From positions 62,001 through 126,000 of the forward strand of contig NZ_BBRE01000002.1 in NCBI RefSeq assembly GCF_000975115.1: a stretch of DNA of 64,000 bases. The letters are read 5' to 3'. This document shows positions 51,598-60,905 of the stretch, in pieces. Numbering within the stretch: the stretch's first letter is position 1; the number at the start of each line of letters is the position of its first letter. The position numbers and the translations under genes were made by a program. Under the pieces are notes generated by a model. The model was not told the origin of the DNA, did not search any database, and saw only the letters and a list, made by a program, of their open reading frames with translations. The DNA is from Demequina oxidasica (GTDB lineage Bacteria; Actinomycetota; Actinomycetes; Actinomycetales; Demequinaceae).

Positions 51598-51694
51598 TAT
51601 CTAGGCTAGAAAGCACGCTGCACGGTCAACATTGAGACCGCGTGGGTGTAAAACTGCGCAGGCGTTTCAATACGCCGCGATTGAGAGGCGACAC

Positions 51695-53218
51695 ATGGCA
51701 TCGTTCGTGGACCGGGTGGTACTTCACGCCACCGGCGGTAACGGTGGCCACGGCGTGGCTTCCGTGCACCGTGAAAAGTTCAAGCCACTCGGTGGACCCG
51801 ATGGCGGCAACGGCGGTAAGGGTGGATCGGTAATCCTGCGCGTCAGCGCCCAGATGACCACACTGCTCGACTACCACCACTCACCTCATCGCATCGCCGA
51901 CAACGGTAAGCAGGGCGCAGGCGACAATCGCAATGGCGCCACCGCCGATGACTTGATCCTGCCGGTGCCTAACGGCACCATCGTCAAGTCTCACACGGGC
52001 GAGTTCCTTGAGGACCTCGTGGGCGAAGGCGCCGAGTTCGTGATCGCCGCCGGAGGTCGCGGTGGGCTTGGAAACGCCGCGCTCGCCTCATCCAAGCGCA
52101 AGGCTCCAGGATTTGCACTGATGGGAGAGCCCGGTGCCGAGGCATCGGTCATCCTTGAGCTCAAGTCCATCGCTGATGTCGCGCTCGTGGGTTTCCCCAG
52201 TGCGGGCAAGTCGTCGCTGATCGCTGCCATGTCCAAGGTGCGACCCAAGATCGCGGATTACCCCTTCACCACGTTGGTGCCAAATCTCGGCGTTGTCCAA
52301 GCGGGTAGCGCGCGCTACACGATCGCAGATGTCCCCGGACTGATCGAGGGTGCCTCAGAGGGCAAGGGGTTGGGTCACGCCTTCCTGCGCCACATCGAGC
52401 GCTGCTCGGTGATTGCCCACGTGCTCGACACTGCGACACTTGAGAGCGACCGCGATCCGCTGCGCGACCTCGACATCATTGCCGCGGAACTTGCGGCGTA
52501 CAGCGGTGATGAGGCCATCTCCGGAGTACCGCTGGCCGAACGTCCGCAGATCATCATTCTGAACAAGATCGATATCCCGGACGGCCGGGAGCTCGCCGCG
52601 ATGGTTCGTGAGGACCTCGAGAAGCGCGGAATGCCCATCTTTGAGGTGAGCGCGGTGAGCCACGAGGGACTACGGGAACTCGGTTTCGCCTTGGCCAAGA
52701 TGGTCTCCGATGAGCGTGCCAAACTGCCCGAACTCGAGAAGGCGCCGATGGTGCTGCGCCCCACTGCCGTCGATGACAGCGGCTTCACGGTCAAGCACGT
52801 GCGTGATGGCGCAGAAGACTACTTCCAGGTGCGCGGCGAGCGCGTGGAACGCTGGGTTAGGCAGACCGACTTCAGTAATGACGAGGCCGTGGGTTACCTC
52901 GCGGACCGCCTCGCTCGTGCCGGCGTGGAGACCGCGCTGTTTAAGGCTGGCGCGATTCCGGGTGTCGAGGTCGTGATTGGCGCTCGTGAGGGTGGCATCA
53001 TGTTCGACTGGGAGCCCACCATGTACACGGGCGCCGAGCTACTTGGTCAGCGTGGAACCGACATCCGCGTTGAGGAGCACGACAGCGGCGGACGTGCCAC
53101 GCGTGCCGAGAAACGTGCCGAGCACAAGGACCGTATGGACGCTAAGACCGCAGCTCGCAAGGAGCTGTGGACCGAGCGCGATGCGGGACACTGGACGGAC
53201 CCGGACAAAGACGACTAG
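51695..53218 (+). CDS. obg: GTPase Obg/CgtA
   Basis: A 507-residue Obg. The glycine-rich Obg fold ([17 protein letters not shown]...[17 protein letters not shown]) covers about residues 1-158. The G domain has [15 protein letters not shown] (G1), [22 protein letters not shown] (G3) and LNKIDIPDG (G4). A C-terminal OCT domain follows, then a charged tail ([15 protein letters not shown]). It acts in late 50S assembly and stress signalling. The ATG at 51695 is preceded by GAGAGGCG and fits the family N-terminus; the upstream ATG at 51632 does not. proB follows within 41 bases. Confidence 0.97.
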   Translation: MASFVDRVVLHATGGNGGHGVASVHREKFKPLGGPDGGNGGKGGSVILRVSAQMTTLLDYHHSPHRIADNGKQGAGDNRNGATADDLILPVPNGTIVKSHTGEFLEDLVGEGAEFVIAAGGRGGLGNAALASSKRKAPGFALMGEPGAEASVILELKSIADVALVGFPSAGKSSLIAAMSKVRPKIADYPFTTLVPNLGVVQAGSARYTIADVPGLIEGASEGKGLGHAFLRHIERCSVIAHVLDTATLESDRDPLRDLDIIAAELAAYSGDEAISGVPLAERPQIIILNKIDIPDGRELAAMVREDLEKRGMPIFEVSAVSHEGLRELGFALAKMVSDERAKLPELEKAPMVLRPTAVDDSGFTVKHVRDGAEDYFQVRGERVERWVRQTDFSNDEAVGYLADRLARAGVETALFKAGAIPGVEVVIGAREGGIMFDWEPTMYTGAELLGQRGTDIRVEEHDSGGRATRAEKRAEHKDRMDAKTAARKELWTERDAGHWTDPDKDD

Positions 53219-53259
53219 CCTCGCACCCACTGCTAGGTAAGAGAATCACAGGAGGACCA

Positions 53260-54390
53260 GTGCCCTCAGCCGCTCACAGCGCCGCGCGCGCGGAGATTGC
53301 CGCCGCGCGCCGGGTGGTCGTTAAGATTGGCTCGTCGTCGCTGACGGGGCCTGACGGTCATTTGGACGAACTAGCTCTTGGAGAGTTGGCCGACGTCCTC
53401 GCGGAGGTGCGAGCGTCGGGGCGCGAGGTCATCCTTGTCACCTCGGGTTCGATCGCGGCCGGCATCGGGCCACTGGGCCTTGCAAACCGCCCACGCGACC
53501 TCGAGATGCAACAGGCGACGGCCTCGGTGGGTCAGGGAATCTTGATCGCCGCGTACTCGGCCGCTTTTGCGCGTCACGGGTTGAGAGTCGGACAGGTCTT
53601 GCTGACCGCCGATGACATGGTGCGTCGCGCGCACTATGGCAATGCCCAACGAGCACTCCACCGACTGCTGGAACTCGGGGTGGTCCCCATCGTGAACGAG
53701 AACGATACCGTGGCGACGGATGAGATCCGCTTTGGTGATAACGACAGGCTCGCCGCTCTCGTTGCGACGGTCGTCCATGCGGACGCGCTCGTGCTGCTCA
53801 CTGATGTTGACGGCCTCTACACAGCCGCGCCCGACACGCCGGGAGCGCGCAGGGTCTCCGTGGTGTCCTCGCCTACGGAACTTGAAGGCATCGACATTTC
53901 CCGGCGCGGCTCGGCCATTGGCACCGGAGGCATGGTGACCAAGCTTGAGGCGGCGGCTATCGCGACCTCGTCGGGCATGCCAGTGGTGCTCACCTCGGCC
54001 GGATTGGCACGCCCGGCAATCGCTGGTGAGGACGTGGGCACCGCCTTCGTTGCGACAGGCAAGCGCAGCGTGTCGCGACTGGCCTGGTTGGCCCACGCCG
54101 CGCGGCCCTCAGGTCAGCTCGTGTTGGACGCAGGCGCCGTGCGCGCACTACGCGGGGGGAAGGCCTCACTTCTCGCGGCAGGAGTGAGCGCGGTTCGCGG
54201 CGAGTTTGAGCCCGGCGATCCCATTGAGCTGGTGGCGCCTGACGGCACGGTGGTGGCGCGTGGCCTCGCGAGCTTCGCTGCTCACGAGGTGCCGGCGATG
54301 CTCGGATTGAGCACCGGTCAACTCCGTGATCAGCTGGGCCCCCACTTCGCCCACGAACTGGTGCACATCGACGACCTCGTGGTGGTTTAG
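53260..54390 (+). CDS. proB: Glutamate 5-kinase
   Basis: A 376-residue gamma-glutamyl kinase catalysing the first, proline-inhibited step of proline synthesis. The amino-acid kinase fold has VVVKIGSSSLTG, LVTSGSIAAG, NENDTVATDEIRFGDNDRLAALVA and GTGGMVTKLEAA. A C-terminal PUA domain (about 285-376) is present, as in E. coli ProB. The GTG at 53260 follows GGAGG closely. The partner gene proA lies 6.5 kb downstream, separated by the sugar transporter and the P-type ATPase. Confidence 0.97.
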   Translation: MPSAAHSAARAEIAAARRVVVKIGSSSLTGPDGHLDELALGELADVLAEVRASGREVILVTSGSIAAGIGPLGLANRPRDLEMQQATASVGQGILIAAYSAAFARHGLRVGQVLLTADDMVRRAHYGNAQRALHRLLELGVVPIVNENDTVATDEIRFGDNDRLAALVATVVHADALVLLTDVDGLYTAAPDTPGARRVSVVSSPTELEGIDISRRGSAIGTGGMVTKLEAAAIATSSGMPVVLTSAGLARPAIAGEDVGTAFVATGKRSVSRLAWLAHAARPSGQLVLDAGAVRALRGGKASLLAAGVSAVRGEFEPGDPIELVAPDGTVVARGLASFAAHEVPAMLGLSTGQLRDQLGPHFAHELVHIDDLVVV

Positions 54391-54394
54391 CCCC

Positions 54395-54405
54395 CGAAAG
54401 TTTCG
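54395..54405. promoter_or_regulatory. CGAAA-G-TTTCG palindrome upstream of the sugar ABC operon
   Basis: An 11-bp inverted repeat with an odd centre. It differs from the cellulase operator by one deleted centre base. From memory, GAAA-N-TTTC palindromes have been noted near actinomycete xylan/xylose genes; this supports a xylose assignment weakly. Confidence 0.4.
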
Positions 54406-54448
54406 CAGCCCGCTGGCGATCGTTATCTTTCCGTGACTTCAATAGGTG

Positions 54449-54477
54449 AAGACAAGACCCCTCTTTGTCGCTATGGT
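54449..54477 (+). promoter_or_regulatory. Candidate promoter of the sugar ABC operon
   Basis: AAGACA (54449-54454), a 17-nt spacer and TATGGT (54472-54477). The predicted start of transcription falls at the edge of the inverted repeat at 54485. Confidence 0.5.
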
Positions 54478-54484
54478 GAGTCGT

Positions 54485-54504
54485 GCCGCTCAAAGTTGAG
54501 CGGC
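54485..54504. promoter_or_regulatory. Operator-like 20-bp inverted repeat at the sugar ABC transcription start
   Basis: Perfect 9-bp arms GCCGCTCAA and TTGAGCGGC flank a 2-bp AG centre. The 2-nt centre is too short for an RNA hairpin loop, so a protein-binding site is more likely, placed to block the start of transcription. Confidence 0.6.
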
Positions 54505-54543
54505 TGACGGGGGAAGTTCCTCGCTTACACAGAGAGGTGTGAT

Positions 54544-55659
54544 GTGAAGAAGAATTCAGTTATTGCAATGGGAGCATTTGCCTTCCTAGCAACGGCAACC
54601 ATTGCCGGATGTTCAAGTGACGGAGACGGCGGCACTGACGCAACGCCAGCCGCAAGTTCCACGGCTGCTGCCACTGGCGGCGACGCGATGGCAGCGGGCG
54701 ACGCGCGGGCATGTGTGATCCTTCCCGATGCGGCTTCTTCGCCGCGCTGGGAGAACGGTGACCGTCCCGCACTGGAGAAGGCAATCACGGATGCTGGCTT
54801 CCAGGTCGACATTCAGAATGCTCAGGGCGACACCGGTCAGTACGCGACGATCGCAGAACAGCAGATGACAGGTGGATGCGACGTCATGTTGCTCGTCGAC
54901 CTGCAGGGTGCAGCCCAGTCGGTCACCGAGAATGCCCAGGCCGAAGGAATTCCGGTCATCGCCTACGACCGTCCCATTCCGGGAGCTGACTACTACGTAT
55001 CCTTCGACAACTTCCACGTGGGAGAGCTCGAAGGCCAGACCGTCGTAGACGGACTCGAGGCTAACGGAATCGCGGCAGCAGATGCAGTCGTGGTGTACAT
55101 CGGCGGAGACCCCGCAGATGGAAACGCCGCGATGTTCCATGATGGAGCTGACTCGATCATGAAGGCCGCTGGTATCACGCCCGCTGCTGAGCCGCCGGGA
55201 CTCTGGGACGGCGAGCACTCCGCGACCGTCTTCGAGCAGGCACTCACGGACCTCGACGGCAAGGTCGACGCCGTGTGGGCCGCGAACGACACGAACGCCG
55301 CCGGCGTCATCACGATCCTCGACAAGAATGGCCTGACCGTTCCTGTTTCGGGTCAGGATGCTTCGGTTGCAGGCCTGCAGAACGTGCTTCTTGGAAAGCA
55401 GGGTGGCACCGTCTACAAGCCCTTCCAGGTTGAGGCACAGGACGCATCGAATCTCGCGATCCAGCTCCTGAACGGTGAGACGCCCACGATCGAGAAGTCG
55501 CTTGACGACGGTACGCCGTTCATCGCAGCGACCCCGATCCTGGTCACCAAGGACAACGTCCAGGTAGTTATCGACGACGGCAACGCGTCGTACGACGAGA
55601 TCTGCGCTGGCGACGTCAAGGCCGCTTGCGACGAGGCTGGTCTGACGGCCGGCGCGTAA
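54544..55659 (+). CDS. xylF: Xylose-type sugar ABC transporter substrate-binding lipoprotein
   Basis: A 371-residue lipoprotein: signal with lipobox IAGC23, an Ala/Ser/Thr tether, then a type I periplasmic-binding fold. ACVILPDAASSPRWENGDRPALEKAITDAGF, LVDLQGAAQSVTENAQAEGIPVIAYDRPIPG and the late GTPFIAATPILVTKDNVQ fit the XylF-like members of the ribose/xylose group. It captures a pentose (xylose is the best guess) outside the membrane for the ATPase and permease encoded next. GAGAGG precedes the GTG. A hairpin after the stop may make it more abundant than the other two subunits. Sugar identity is inferred. Confidence 0.85.
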   Translation: MKKNSVIAMGAFAFLATATIAGCSSDGDGGTDATPAASSTAAATGGDAMAAGDARACVILPDAASSPRWENGDRPALEKAITDAGFQVDIQNAQGDTGQYATIAEQQMTGGCDVMLLVDLQGAAQSVTENAQAEGIPVIAYDRPIPGADYYVSFDNFHVGELEGQTVVDGLEANGIAAADAVVVYIGGDPADGNAAMFHDGADSIMKAAGITPAAEPPGLWDGEHSATVFEQALTDLDGKVDAVWAANDTNAAGVITILDKNGLTVPVSGQDASVAGLQNVLLGKQGGTVYKPFQVEAQDASNLAIQLLNGETPTIEKSLDDGTPFIAATPILVTKDNVQVVIDDGNASYDEICAGDVKAACDEAGLTAGA

Positions 55660-55670
55660 CGATCCACGCA

Positions 55671-55715
55671 CACACGGAGGGGTTCCACACCGTCAGGTGT
55701 GGGCCCCTCTGTGTG
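55671..55715 (+). terminator. Intra-operon hairpin between binding protein and ATPase genes
   Basis: CACAC-G-GAGGGG pairs with CCCCTC-T-GTGTG, with an inner CCACAC/GTGTGG stem around CGTCAG. No T-run; read-through is expected, giving differential expression. Confidence 0.65.
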
Positions 55716-55827
55716 AGGTCGGTGCCTTGAGGCGCCGTTGATCCAATCACGCCACGCTGATCCGAGAAGTACCACGAATTAATCTGGTGACGCAGTGCCG
55801 CTCATTCATGTCAAAGGAGACAACACA

Positions 55828-56580
55828 GTGGACCGCCCTATCATTGAACTTCAGCACACGACGAAGAGCTTCGGCCCCGTCAAAGTGCTCAAGGGCATCA
55901 ACCTTACGGCCTACGCCGGTCATGTCACAGCCTTAGTCGGCGACAACGGCGCTGGTAAATCGACCCTTATTAAGGGCCTCTCGGGCGTGCAGCCGTACGA
56001 CGGCGGGACCGTGCTGTTCGACGGGAAGCCTGTCAACATTCACCACCCTCGTGAGGCATCGCGCCTCGGCATTGAGGTGGTGTACCAAGACCTCGCCCTG
56101 TGCGACAACCTCGACATCGTCCAGAACATGTTCCTGGGTCGCGAGGAGACCAAAGGTGCGACCTTCGAAGAAGGCGACATGGAGGTCCAGGCCGCAGCTG
56201 CGCTTCAGTCGCTCAACGTTCGCACCGTGGAGTCCCTCCACCAGAAGGTGGCCTCGCTCTCCGGAGGACAGCGTCAGACTGTCGCCATCGCCCGTTCCGT
56301 GGTCAAGCAGGCAAAGGTCGTCATTCTCGATGAGCCCACTGCGGCTCTCGGCGTGGCCCAGACGGAGCAAGTGTTGAACCTGGTGCGCAGGCTTGCGGAT
56401 AGTGGCGTCGCGGTCATCATCGTGTCGCACAACCTCCAAGACGTGTTCAAGGTTGCTGACGAGATCAACGTGCTGTACCTGGGTACCCTCACCGCACGAC
56501 TCAAGACGGCGGACACCAATCCCAATGACGTGGTGGGTTACATCACCGGAACGAAGACCATGGAAGAGGTTGCCTCGTGA
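55828..56580 (+). CDS. xylG: Sugar ABC transporter ATP-binding protein, single cassette
   Basis: A 250-residue ATPase with one complete cassette: Walker A VGDNGAGKSTLIKGLSG, signature LSGGQRQTVAIARS, Walker B VVILDEPTAALG and the H-loop IIVSHN. Enterobacterial XylG has two cassettes; this one is the single-domain form common for such actinobacterial transporters, so it would dimerise. The GTG at 55828 is chosen because AAAGGAG lies eight bases upstream; the in-frame GTG at 55795 lacks one. Its stop overlaps the permease GTG (GTGA). Confidence 0.87.
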   Translation: MDRPIIELQHTTKSFGPVKVLKGINLTAYAGHVTALVGDNGAGKSTLIKGLSGVQPYDGGTVLFDGKPVNIHHPREASRLGIEVVYQDLALCDNLDIVQNMFLGREETKGATFEEGDMEVQAAAALQSLNVRTVESLHQKVASLSGGQRQTVAIARSVVKQAKVVILDEPTAALGVAQTEQVLNLVRRLADSGVAVIIVSHNLQDVFKVADEINVLYLGTLTARLKTADTNPNDVVGYITGTKTMEEVAS

Positions 56581-57854
56581 CCACGGAATCAGAATCACCC
56601 GCGGCGTCGGAAGCTCCTCGCGCCTCCGACGCCCCCAGCTTGCTAGGCAAGGGCATTGAGCATGGCGTCGGAGATCATTTTCGCGCCTACATCAGCCGGC
56701 TACGCGGCGGCGAGATGGGCGCACTGCCCGCCGTCGGCGGACTCATCGTCCTCTTTATTATCTTCGCTTTCGCTAATGACAAGTTCCTGACTGAGCGCAA
56801 CATTGCGAACCTCATGACGCAGGCTGCTCCGCTTGTAGTACTGGGAATGGCGCTCGTATTTGTGCTGCTACTGGGGGAAATTGACCTCTCGGCGGGCGTG
56901 ACGTTTGGCGTCGCGATGGCGGTGTTCGTCAAGTACACGCAGCCAGGCGGTCTGTCCTGGCCGGTCGCGCTGGTGCTCGCCCTCGCCATTGGTCTCGCCA
57001 TCGGAGCGTTCATCGGGTTCTTCGTCGCAAAAATCGGCGTCCCATCATTCGTGGTTTCCCTAGGACTCTTCCTCGGGCTGCAGGGCGTCATTCTGATGAT
57101 CATCGGGCAGGGCGGTACGTACCGCGTCATCCCCGAACCCATCAAGGCGATCCAGAACAGCAACATGCCCCTGTGGGCTGGCTGGGCAATGCTCGCCATA
57201 GCCCTGCTGCTACTGCTAGGTGTGGCTCTCTGGGACCGCGCGCGTCGCGCCGCCTCGGGTGCCCCCAATGGGCCCATCACGATCATGGTCGCCAAGCTGA
57301 TCGGTATCGCAGTTCTTGGCGCGGTGGTCGTGTTTGTCCTCAACCAGGATCGGGGCACGGAGGCTCGCGCGCTCTCGGGCGTTCCTATCGTCGTGCCTGT
57401 TGTCTTGGTCCTCGTCATGATCGGTACTTTCCTGCTGGATCGGACCAAATACGGCCGTTACATCTACGCGATTGGCGGCAACAAGGAAGCAGCTCGCCGA
57501 GCCGGCATCAACGTCACCATGATCAAGTGGACGGCGTTCATGATCTGTTCCTCGCTTGCAGTCGTCGCAGGTGTGCTGTACGTATCCCGGGTCGGCTCGG
57601 CTGACGCCTCGACGGGACGCGACATCGTTCTGTCGGGTGTGGCCGCCGCAGTCGTCGGTGGCGTCAGCCTCTTCGGAGGACGCGGGCGCTTGCTTCACGC
57701 CCTCGTCGGCGCCCTGGTGATCGCCGTGATTGAGAACGGGCTCGGTCTGCTCGGCTTCTCCGCAGGTGCGACGCTCGCCGTGAGCGGTGGCGTGCTCGTT
57801 CTTGCCGCGACAGTCGATGCTCTCGCACGTCGGCGCAACGGCGAAGTGACTTAA
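56577..57854 (+). CDS. xylH: Sugar ABC transporter permease (XylH-like)
   Basis: A 425-residue permease with about ten to twelve hydrophobic helices after a soluble N-terminus of about 40 residues. GEIDLSAGVTFGVAMAVFV, FVVSLGLFLGLQGVILMI and YIYAIGGNKEAARRAGINV are hallmarks of the ribose/xylose permease family; the long middle section between them with two extra helices is typical of XylH. It is translationally coupled to the ATPase gene and followed by a strong terminator, closing a three-gene operon. No dedicated regulator gene is adjacent. Confidence 0.87.
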   Translation: MTTESESPAASEAPRASDAPSLLGKGIEHGVGDHFRAYISRLRGGEMGALPAVGGLIVLFIIFAFANDKFLTERNIANLMTQAAPLVVLGMALVFVLLLGEIDLSAGVTFGVAMAVFVKYTQPGGLSWPVALVLALAIGLAIGAFIGFFVAKIGVPSFVVSLGLFLGLQGVILMIIGQGGTYRVIPEPIKAIQNSNMPLWAGWAMLAIALLLLLGVALWDRARRAASGAPNGPITIMVAKLIGIAVLGAVVVFVLNQDRGTEARALSGVPIVVPVVLVLVMIGTFLLDRTKYGRYIYAIGGNKEAARRAGINVTMIKWTAFMICSSLAVVAGVLYVSRVGSADASTGRDIVLSGVAAAVVGGVSLFGGRGRLLHALVGALVIAVIENGLGLLGFSAGATLAVSGGVLVLAATVDALARRRNGEVT

Positions 57855-57873
57855 CTCGCCTTCACATTAATAG

Positions 57874-57915
57874 AGTCGGGGACCCCACAGTGAGATACGG
57901 GTCCCCGACTTTTTT
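57874..57915 (+). terminator. Strong rho-independent terminator of the sugar ABC operon
   Basis: A perfect 12-bp stem (57874-57885 with 57899-57910) is followed by a run of T. Confidence 0.92.
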
Positions 57916-58004
57916 GCTGTGCAAGAGCGTTGCGCCAACCGTTACAAGCACCGGTATTCGCAAGCAAGCCACTCGCTGTTGGCCCGCGCCGGACTGTGCG
58001 TCCC

Positions 58005-58010
58005 TACACT
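58005..58010 (+). promoter_or_regulatory. -10 box of the P-type ATPase gene
   Basis: TACACT lies 54 bases before the chosen ATG. It supports starting the protein at 58065 and not at the upstream in-frame ATG at 57930, which precedes the promoter. Confidence 0.4.
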
Positions 58011-58064
58011 GGAAGAGATCATGGCACTCGGGTGCCTTACTCCAGATGTCATGCGAGGTATTCC

Positions 58065-60842
58065 ATGTCTTCCACCGCCGAGGATCGTCCTGACCAAGCC
58101 GTGACAAACCACTGGTGGTCGATGGAGCCGTCGGCAGTTGCTGACGCCCTAGGCGTGGGAAGCGGAGGGCTGACCTCTGCGGAGGCCGCGGAGCTGAGGG
58201 CCCGCTATGGTCCGAACGAGCTAGCGGCGAAGGCCGCGCCAAGTTGGTGGCGCCTCGCCTTTGAACAGATGCGCGACCCCATGAATCTCATGCTGCTAGC
58301 TGTCGCAGTCATCTCTACCGCGATCACGCAATTCTCTACGGCCCTGGTGGTGGGCGCGCTCGTCATCTTCAACATTGTCTCCGGTGCGGCACAGCAGCGT
58401 AAGGCACGTCGCAGCGTTGACGCGCTAGCGACGATGCAGGTGCCCCATGTGAGGGTACGCAGAGACGGTTCGGTGGTCGAGCTGCCCGCAGTCGACATCG
58501 TCCCCGGGGACGTCATTGAGCTCGAGGCGGGAGACATCGTGCCTGCCGACGCGCGCATAGTTCGTGCCAGCACCCTCGAGGCTCAGGAAGCGGCGCTGAC
58601 GGGGGAGTCGGCCCCGGTCGAGAAGTCTGCCACGTCCTTGCCAGATCATGACGTCATCCTCGCCGACCGTCGCTCCATGGTTTTTCAGAACACTGCGGTC
58701 ACGCGTGGAACCGCGTCCGCCCTGGTAGTGGGCACCGGGATGGATACGGAGATGGGCAAGATTGCCACCATGTTGGCGACCGTAGAGCGCTCCGACTCCC
58801 CGCTTCAGCGGGAACTGTCGGGCCTCACGAGGACCATCGGAATTGTCGCTTGGGCGGCCGTGGTCCTCATCCTGATCCTCGGCATCGTCCGCGGGCAGTC
58901 AATCTCAGACCTTCTGTTCCTGGGTACGGCGGTGGCAATCTCCGCAATCCCCACGGGTATGCCCACCTTTGTGCAGCGGTTGCTCGCCTGGGGCGCAAAC
59001 AAGCTCGCTGAGTCCAAGGCGATCGTCGCGTCCCTCAACGACGTTGAGACGCTTGGCGCCACCAGCGCGATCTGCTCGGACAAGACGGGCACGCTGACCA
59101 TGAACCAAATGACGGCGCGCTCGGTGTGGTGCGCTGGAGAGACCTATGTAGTAGACGGCGAGGGCTATTCATTCGACGGCGCAGTCCGGCGCACCGCAGG
59201 GGCCGACGTCCGCACGGGGCTCCCGCTCGCTTACGCGCTCGCGCTACCGAACGACGCCACGGTTAGCGCCGATGGCGTGGTGATCGGAGACCCGACCGAG
59301 GCGGCCTTTGTGGTGCTCGCAGAGAAGCTCGGGGTGGATGTCGCCTCCACCAAGGCAAAGTTTCCCCGTCTCGCGGAGGTGCCATTCGACTCCGACTACA
59401 AGTTCATGGCCACCTTTCACCGCGTGCCGTGGCAAGGAAAGACTCAGATGGCCGTGCTCGTCAAGGGTGCGCCCGACGTCATCCTCAAGAGATCCACCGA
59501 GTCATTGGTCGGGCATGGTGAAGGCGGTCCCATCGAAGACCATGCCGCGGCCATCACCGCAGAAATAGAACGACTGTCGGCGGATGGCCTACGCACGCTG
59601 TCACTCGCGGTACGGCTGATCCCGCAGGAGCAGGAGGCTGCGGTGCTTGCCGACCCCATGGGCGCGGTCTCCGACCTCACGTTCGTGGGCGTGGTCGGAA
59701 TCGTCGACCCGCTTCGCGCCGAGGCGAAGGTCGCAGTGACCGACGCGCAGTCAGCCGGTATCGAGATTCGCATGATCACCGGTGACCACGTGGTCACGGC
59801 CGCCGCAATAGGCAAGGAGTTGGGGCTCGAGGGCGAGGGGCTGAGCGGTGAACAGCTCGCGGCCTTGAGTGACGATGAGTTGGATGAGCGGCTTCCTCAC
59901 CTCACGGTGTTCGGTCGCGTCACGCCGCAGGACAAGCTACGCCTGGTGCAGCGGCTTCAGCATCACGGGCACGTGGTCGCAATGACCGGTGACGCGGTGA
60001 ATGATGCGGCTGCCATTAAGCAGGCGGACATTGGTGTGGCGATGGGGTCCGGGTCCGAGGTCACCAAACAGGCCGCGAAACTGGTCTTGACCGACGACAA
60101 CTTTGCGACGCTCGTGCAGGCAGTGCGACTGGGCAGGGTGGTCTACGCCAAGGTGTCGTCGTACATTACCTTCCAAATGACGCAGTTGGTATCACTCATC
60201 GTGCTGTTCCTCACGGTGAGCATCTTCAACATCAATCAGGGAGTAGCGCTCACGCCGCTTCAAGTACTGGTGCTGAACTTTGCGATCACCATCTTCTCCG
60301 TCATGACAATCATGATGGACAAGCCGCCAACAGGGCTCATGTCGCGGCCGCCACGCGACACTTCTGACGGCATCGCCAGTACCAAGGCAATGCGCCGCTG
60401 GGGGCTCTACGGTGGCGTGCTCTTCATTATGTCCTTCCTGCCCATCTTGTTCGGCCAGCAGTACCTCGAACCCGCTGCCGCGAGCGTGCCAATGACCATG
60501 ACCTTTGTGATTGTCGGATTCGGAACGTCCGCCACCGCGTTGGCACTGAGGCGTGATCCCGAGCCGGGCATTACCGCGCCGATCGCGGGAGCAGCAAAGA
60601 TCCTCATGTGGCCGGTGTTGATCATCGTGCTGTCGACGGAACTGCCCTTTATGAGCGACTGGCTGCAACTCACCCCGCTGTCGCTCGTGCAGTGGCTCGC
60701 CTGCATTGGCGCCACGGCAGTGACAGTGGCCGCCATCGAGACAGATAAGTGGGCCATGCGGCGACGGCTCGCTGGCTCGCGTCCCGAGAAGGACTCACCT
60801 ACCGTCGCCGATGCGGTCGCGCCCGCGAGGGCGCGGAATTAA
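58065..60842 (+). CDS. P-type cation ATPase with atypical ion-binding helices
   Basis: A 925-residue P2-like ATPase. Order: cation-ATPase N-terminal domain (NHWWSMEPSAVADALGV, LRARYGPNEL), actuator with LTGESAPVEK, M4, phosphorylation site D339 in CSDKTGTLTMNQM, nucleotide-binding domain, ITGDHVVTA, the hinge TGDAVNDAAAIKQADIGVAMG, then C-terminal helices. M4 reads AIPTGMPTF where calcium pumps have PEGLP, and M6 reads VLNFAITIF where they have N-x3-D, so the acidic ligands of classical calcium pumps are missing and the transported ion cannot be assigned. The 40-residue N-terminal extension before MSSTAED was rejected. It stands alone between the xyl operon and proA. Confidence 0.85.
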   Translation: MSSTAEDRPDQAVTNHWWSMEPSAVADALGVGSGGLTSAEAAELRARYGPNELAAKAAPSWWRLAFEQMRDPMNLMLLAVAVISTAITQFSTALVVGALVIFNIVSGAAQQRKARRSVDALATMQVPHVRVRRDGSVVELPAVDIVPGDVIELEAGDIVPADARIVRASTLEAQEAALTGESAPVEKSATSLPDHDVILADRRSMVFQNTAVTRGTASALVVGTGMDTEMGKIATMLATVERSDSPLQRELSGLTRTIGIVAWAAVVLILILGIVRGQSISDLLFLGTAVAISAIPTGMPTFVQRLLAWGANKLAESKAIVASLNDVETLGATSAICSDKTGTLTMNQMTARSVWCAGETYVVDGEGYSFDGAVRRTAGADVRTGLPLAYALALPNDATVSADGVVIGDPTEAAFVVLAEKLGVDVASTKAKFPRLAEVPFDSDYKFMATFHRVPWQGKTQMAVLVKGAPDVILKRSTESLVGHGEGGPIEDHAAAITAEIERLSADGLRTLSLAVRLIPQEQEAAVLADPMGAVSDLTFVGVVGIVDPLRAEAKVAVTDAQSAGIEIRMITGDHVVTAAAIGKELGLEGEGLSGEQLAALSDDELDERLPHLTVFGRVTPQDKLRLVQRLQHHGHVVAMTGDAVNDAAAIKQADIGVAMGSGSEVTKQAAKLVLTDDNFATLVQAVRLGRVVYAKVSSYITFQMTQLVSLIVLFLTVSIFNINQGVALTPLQVLVLNFAITIFSVMTIMMDKPPTGLMSRPPRDTSDGIASTKAMRRWGLYGGVLFIMSFLPILFGQQYLEPAAASVPMTMTFVIVGFGTSATALALRRDPEPGITAPIAGAAKILMWPVLIIVLSTELPFMSDWLQLTPLSLVQWLACIGATAVTVAAIETDKWAMRRRLAGSRPEKDSPTVADAVAPARARN

Positions 60843-60893
60843 CGGGTGCCAGCCGCTCAGCGGTGGCCCTTGGAGGTCCTCAGCGCATCCGCG

Positions 60894-60899
60894 TAAACT
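60894..60899 (+). promoter_or_regulatory. Leaderless -10 box of proA
   Basis: TAAACT is followed by ACCGGC and ATG. Confidence 0.6.
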
Positions 60900-60905
60900 A
60901 CCGGC

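Noticed and set aside
55828..56580. Truncated XylG (only one ATP-binding cassette)
   Set aside because: The single cassette is complete with all motifs and overlaps the permease start; single-cassette forms are normal for this transporter type in actinobacteria.
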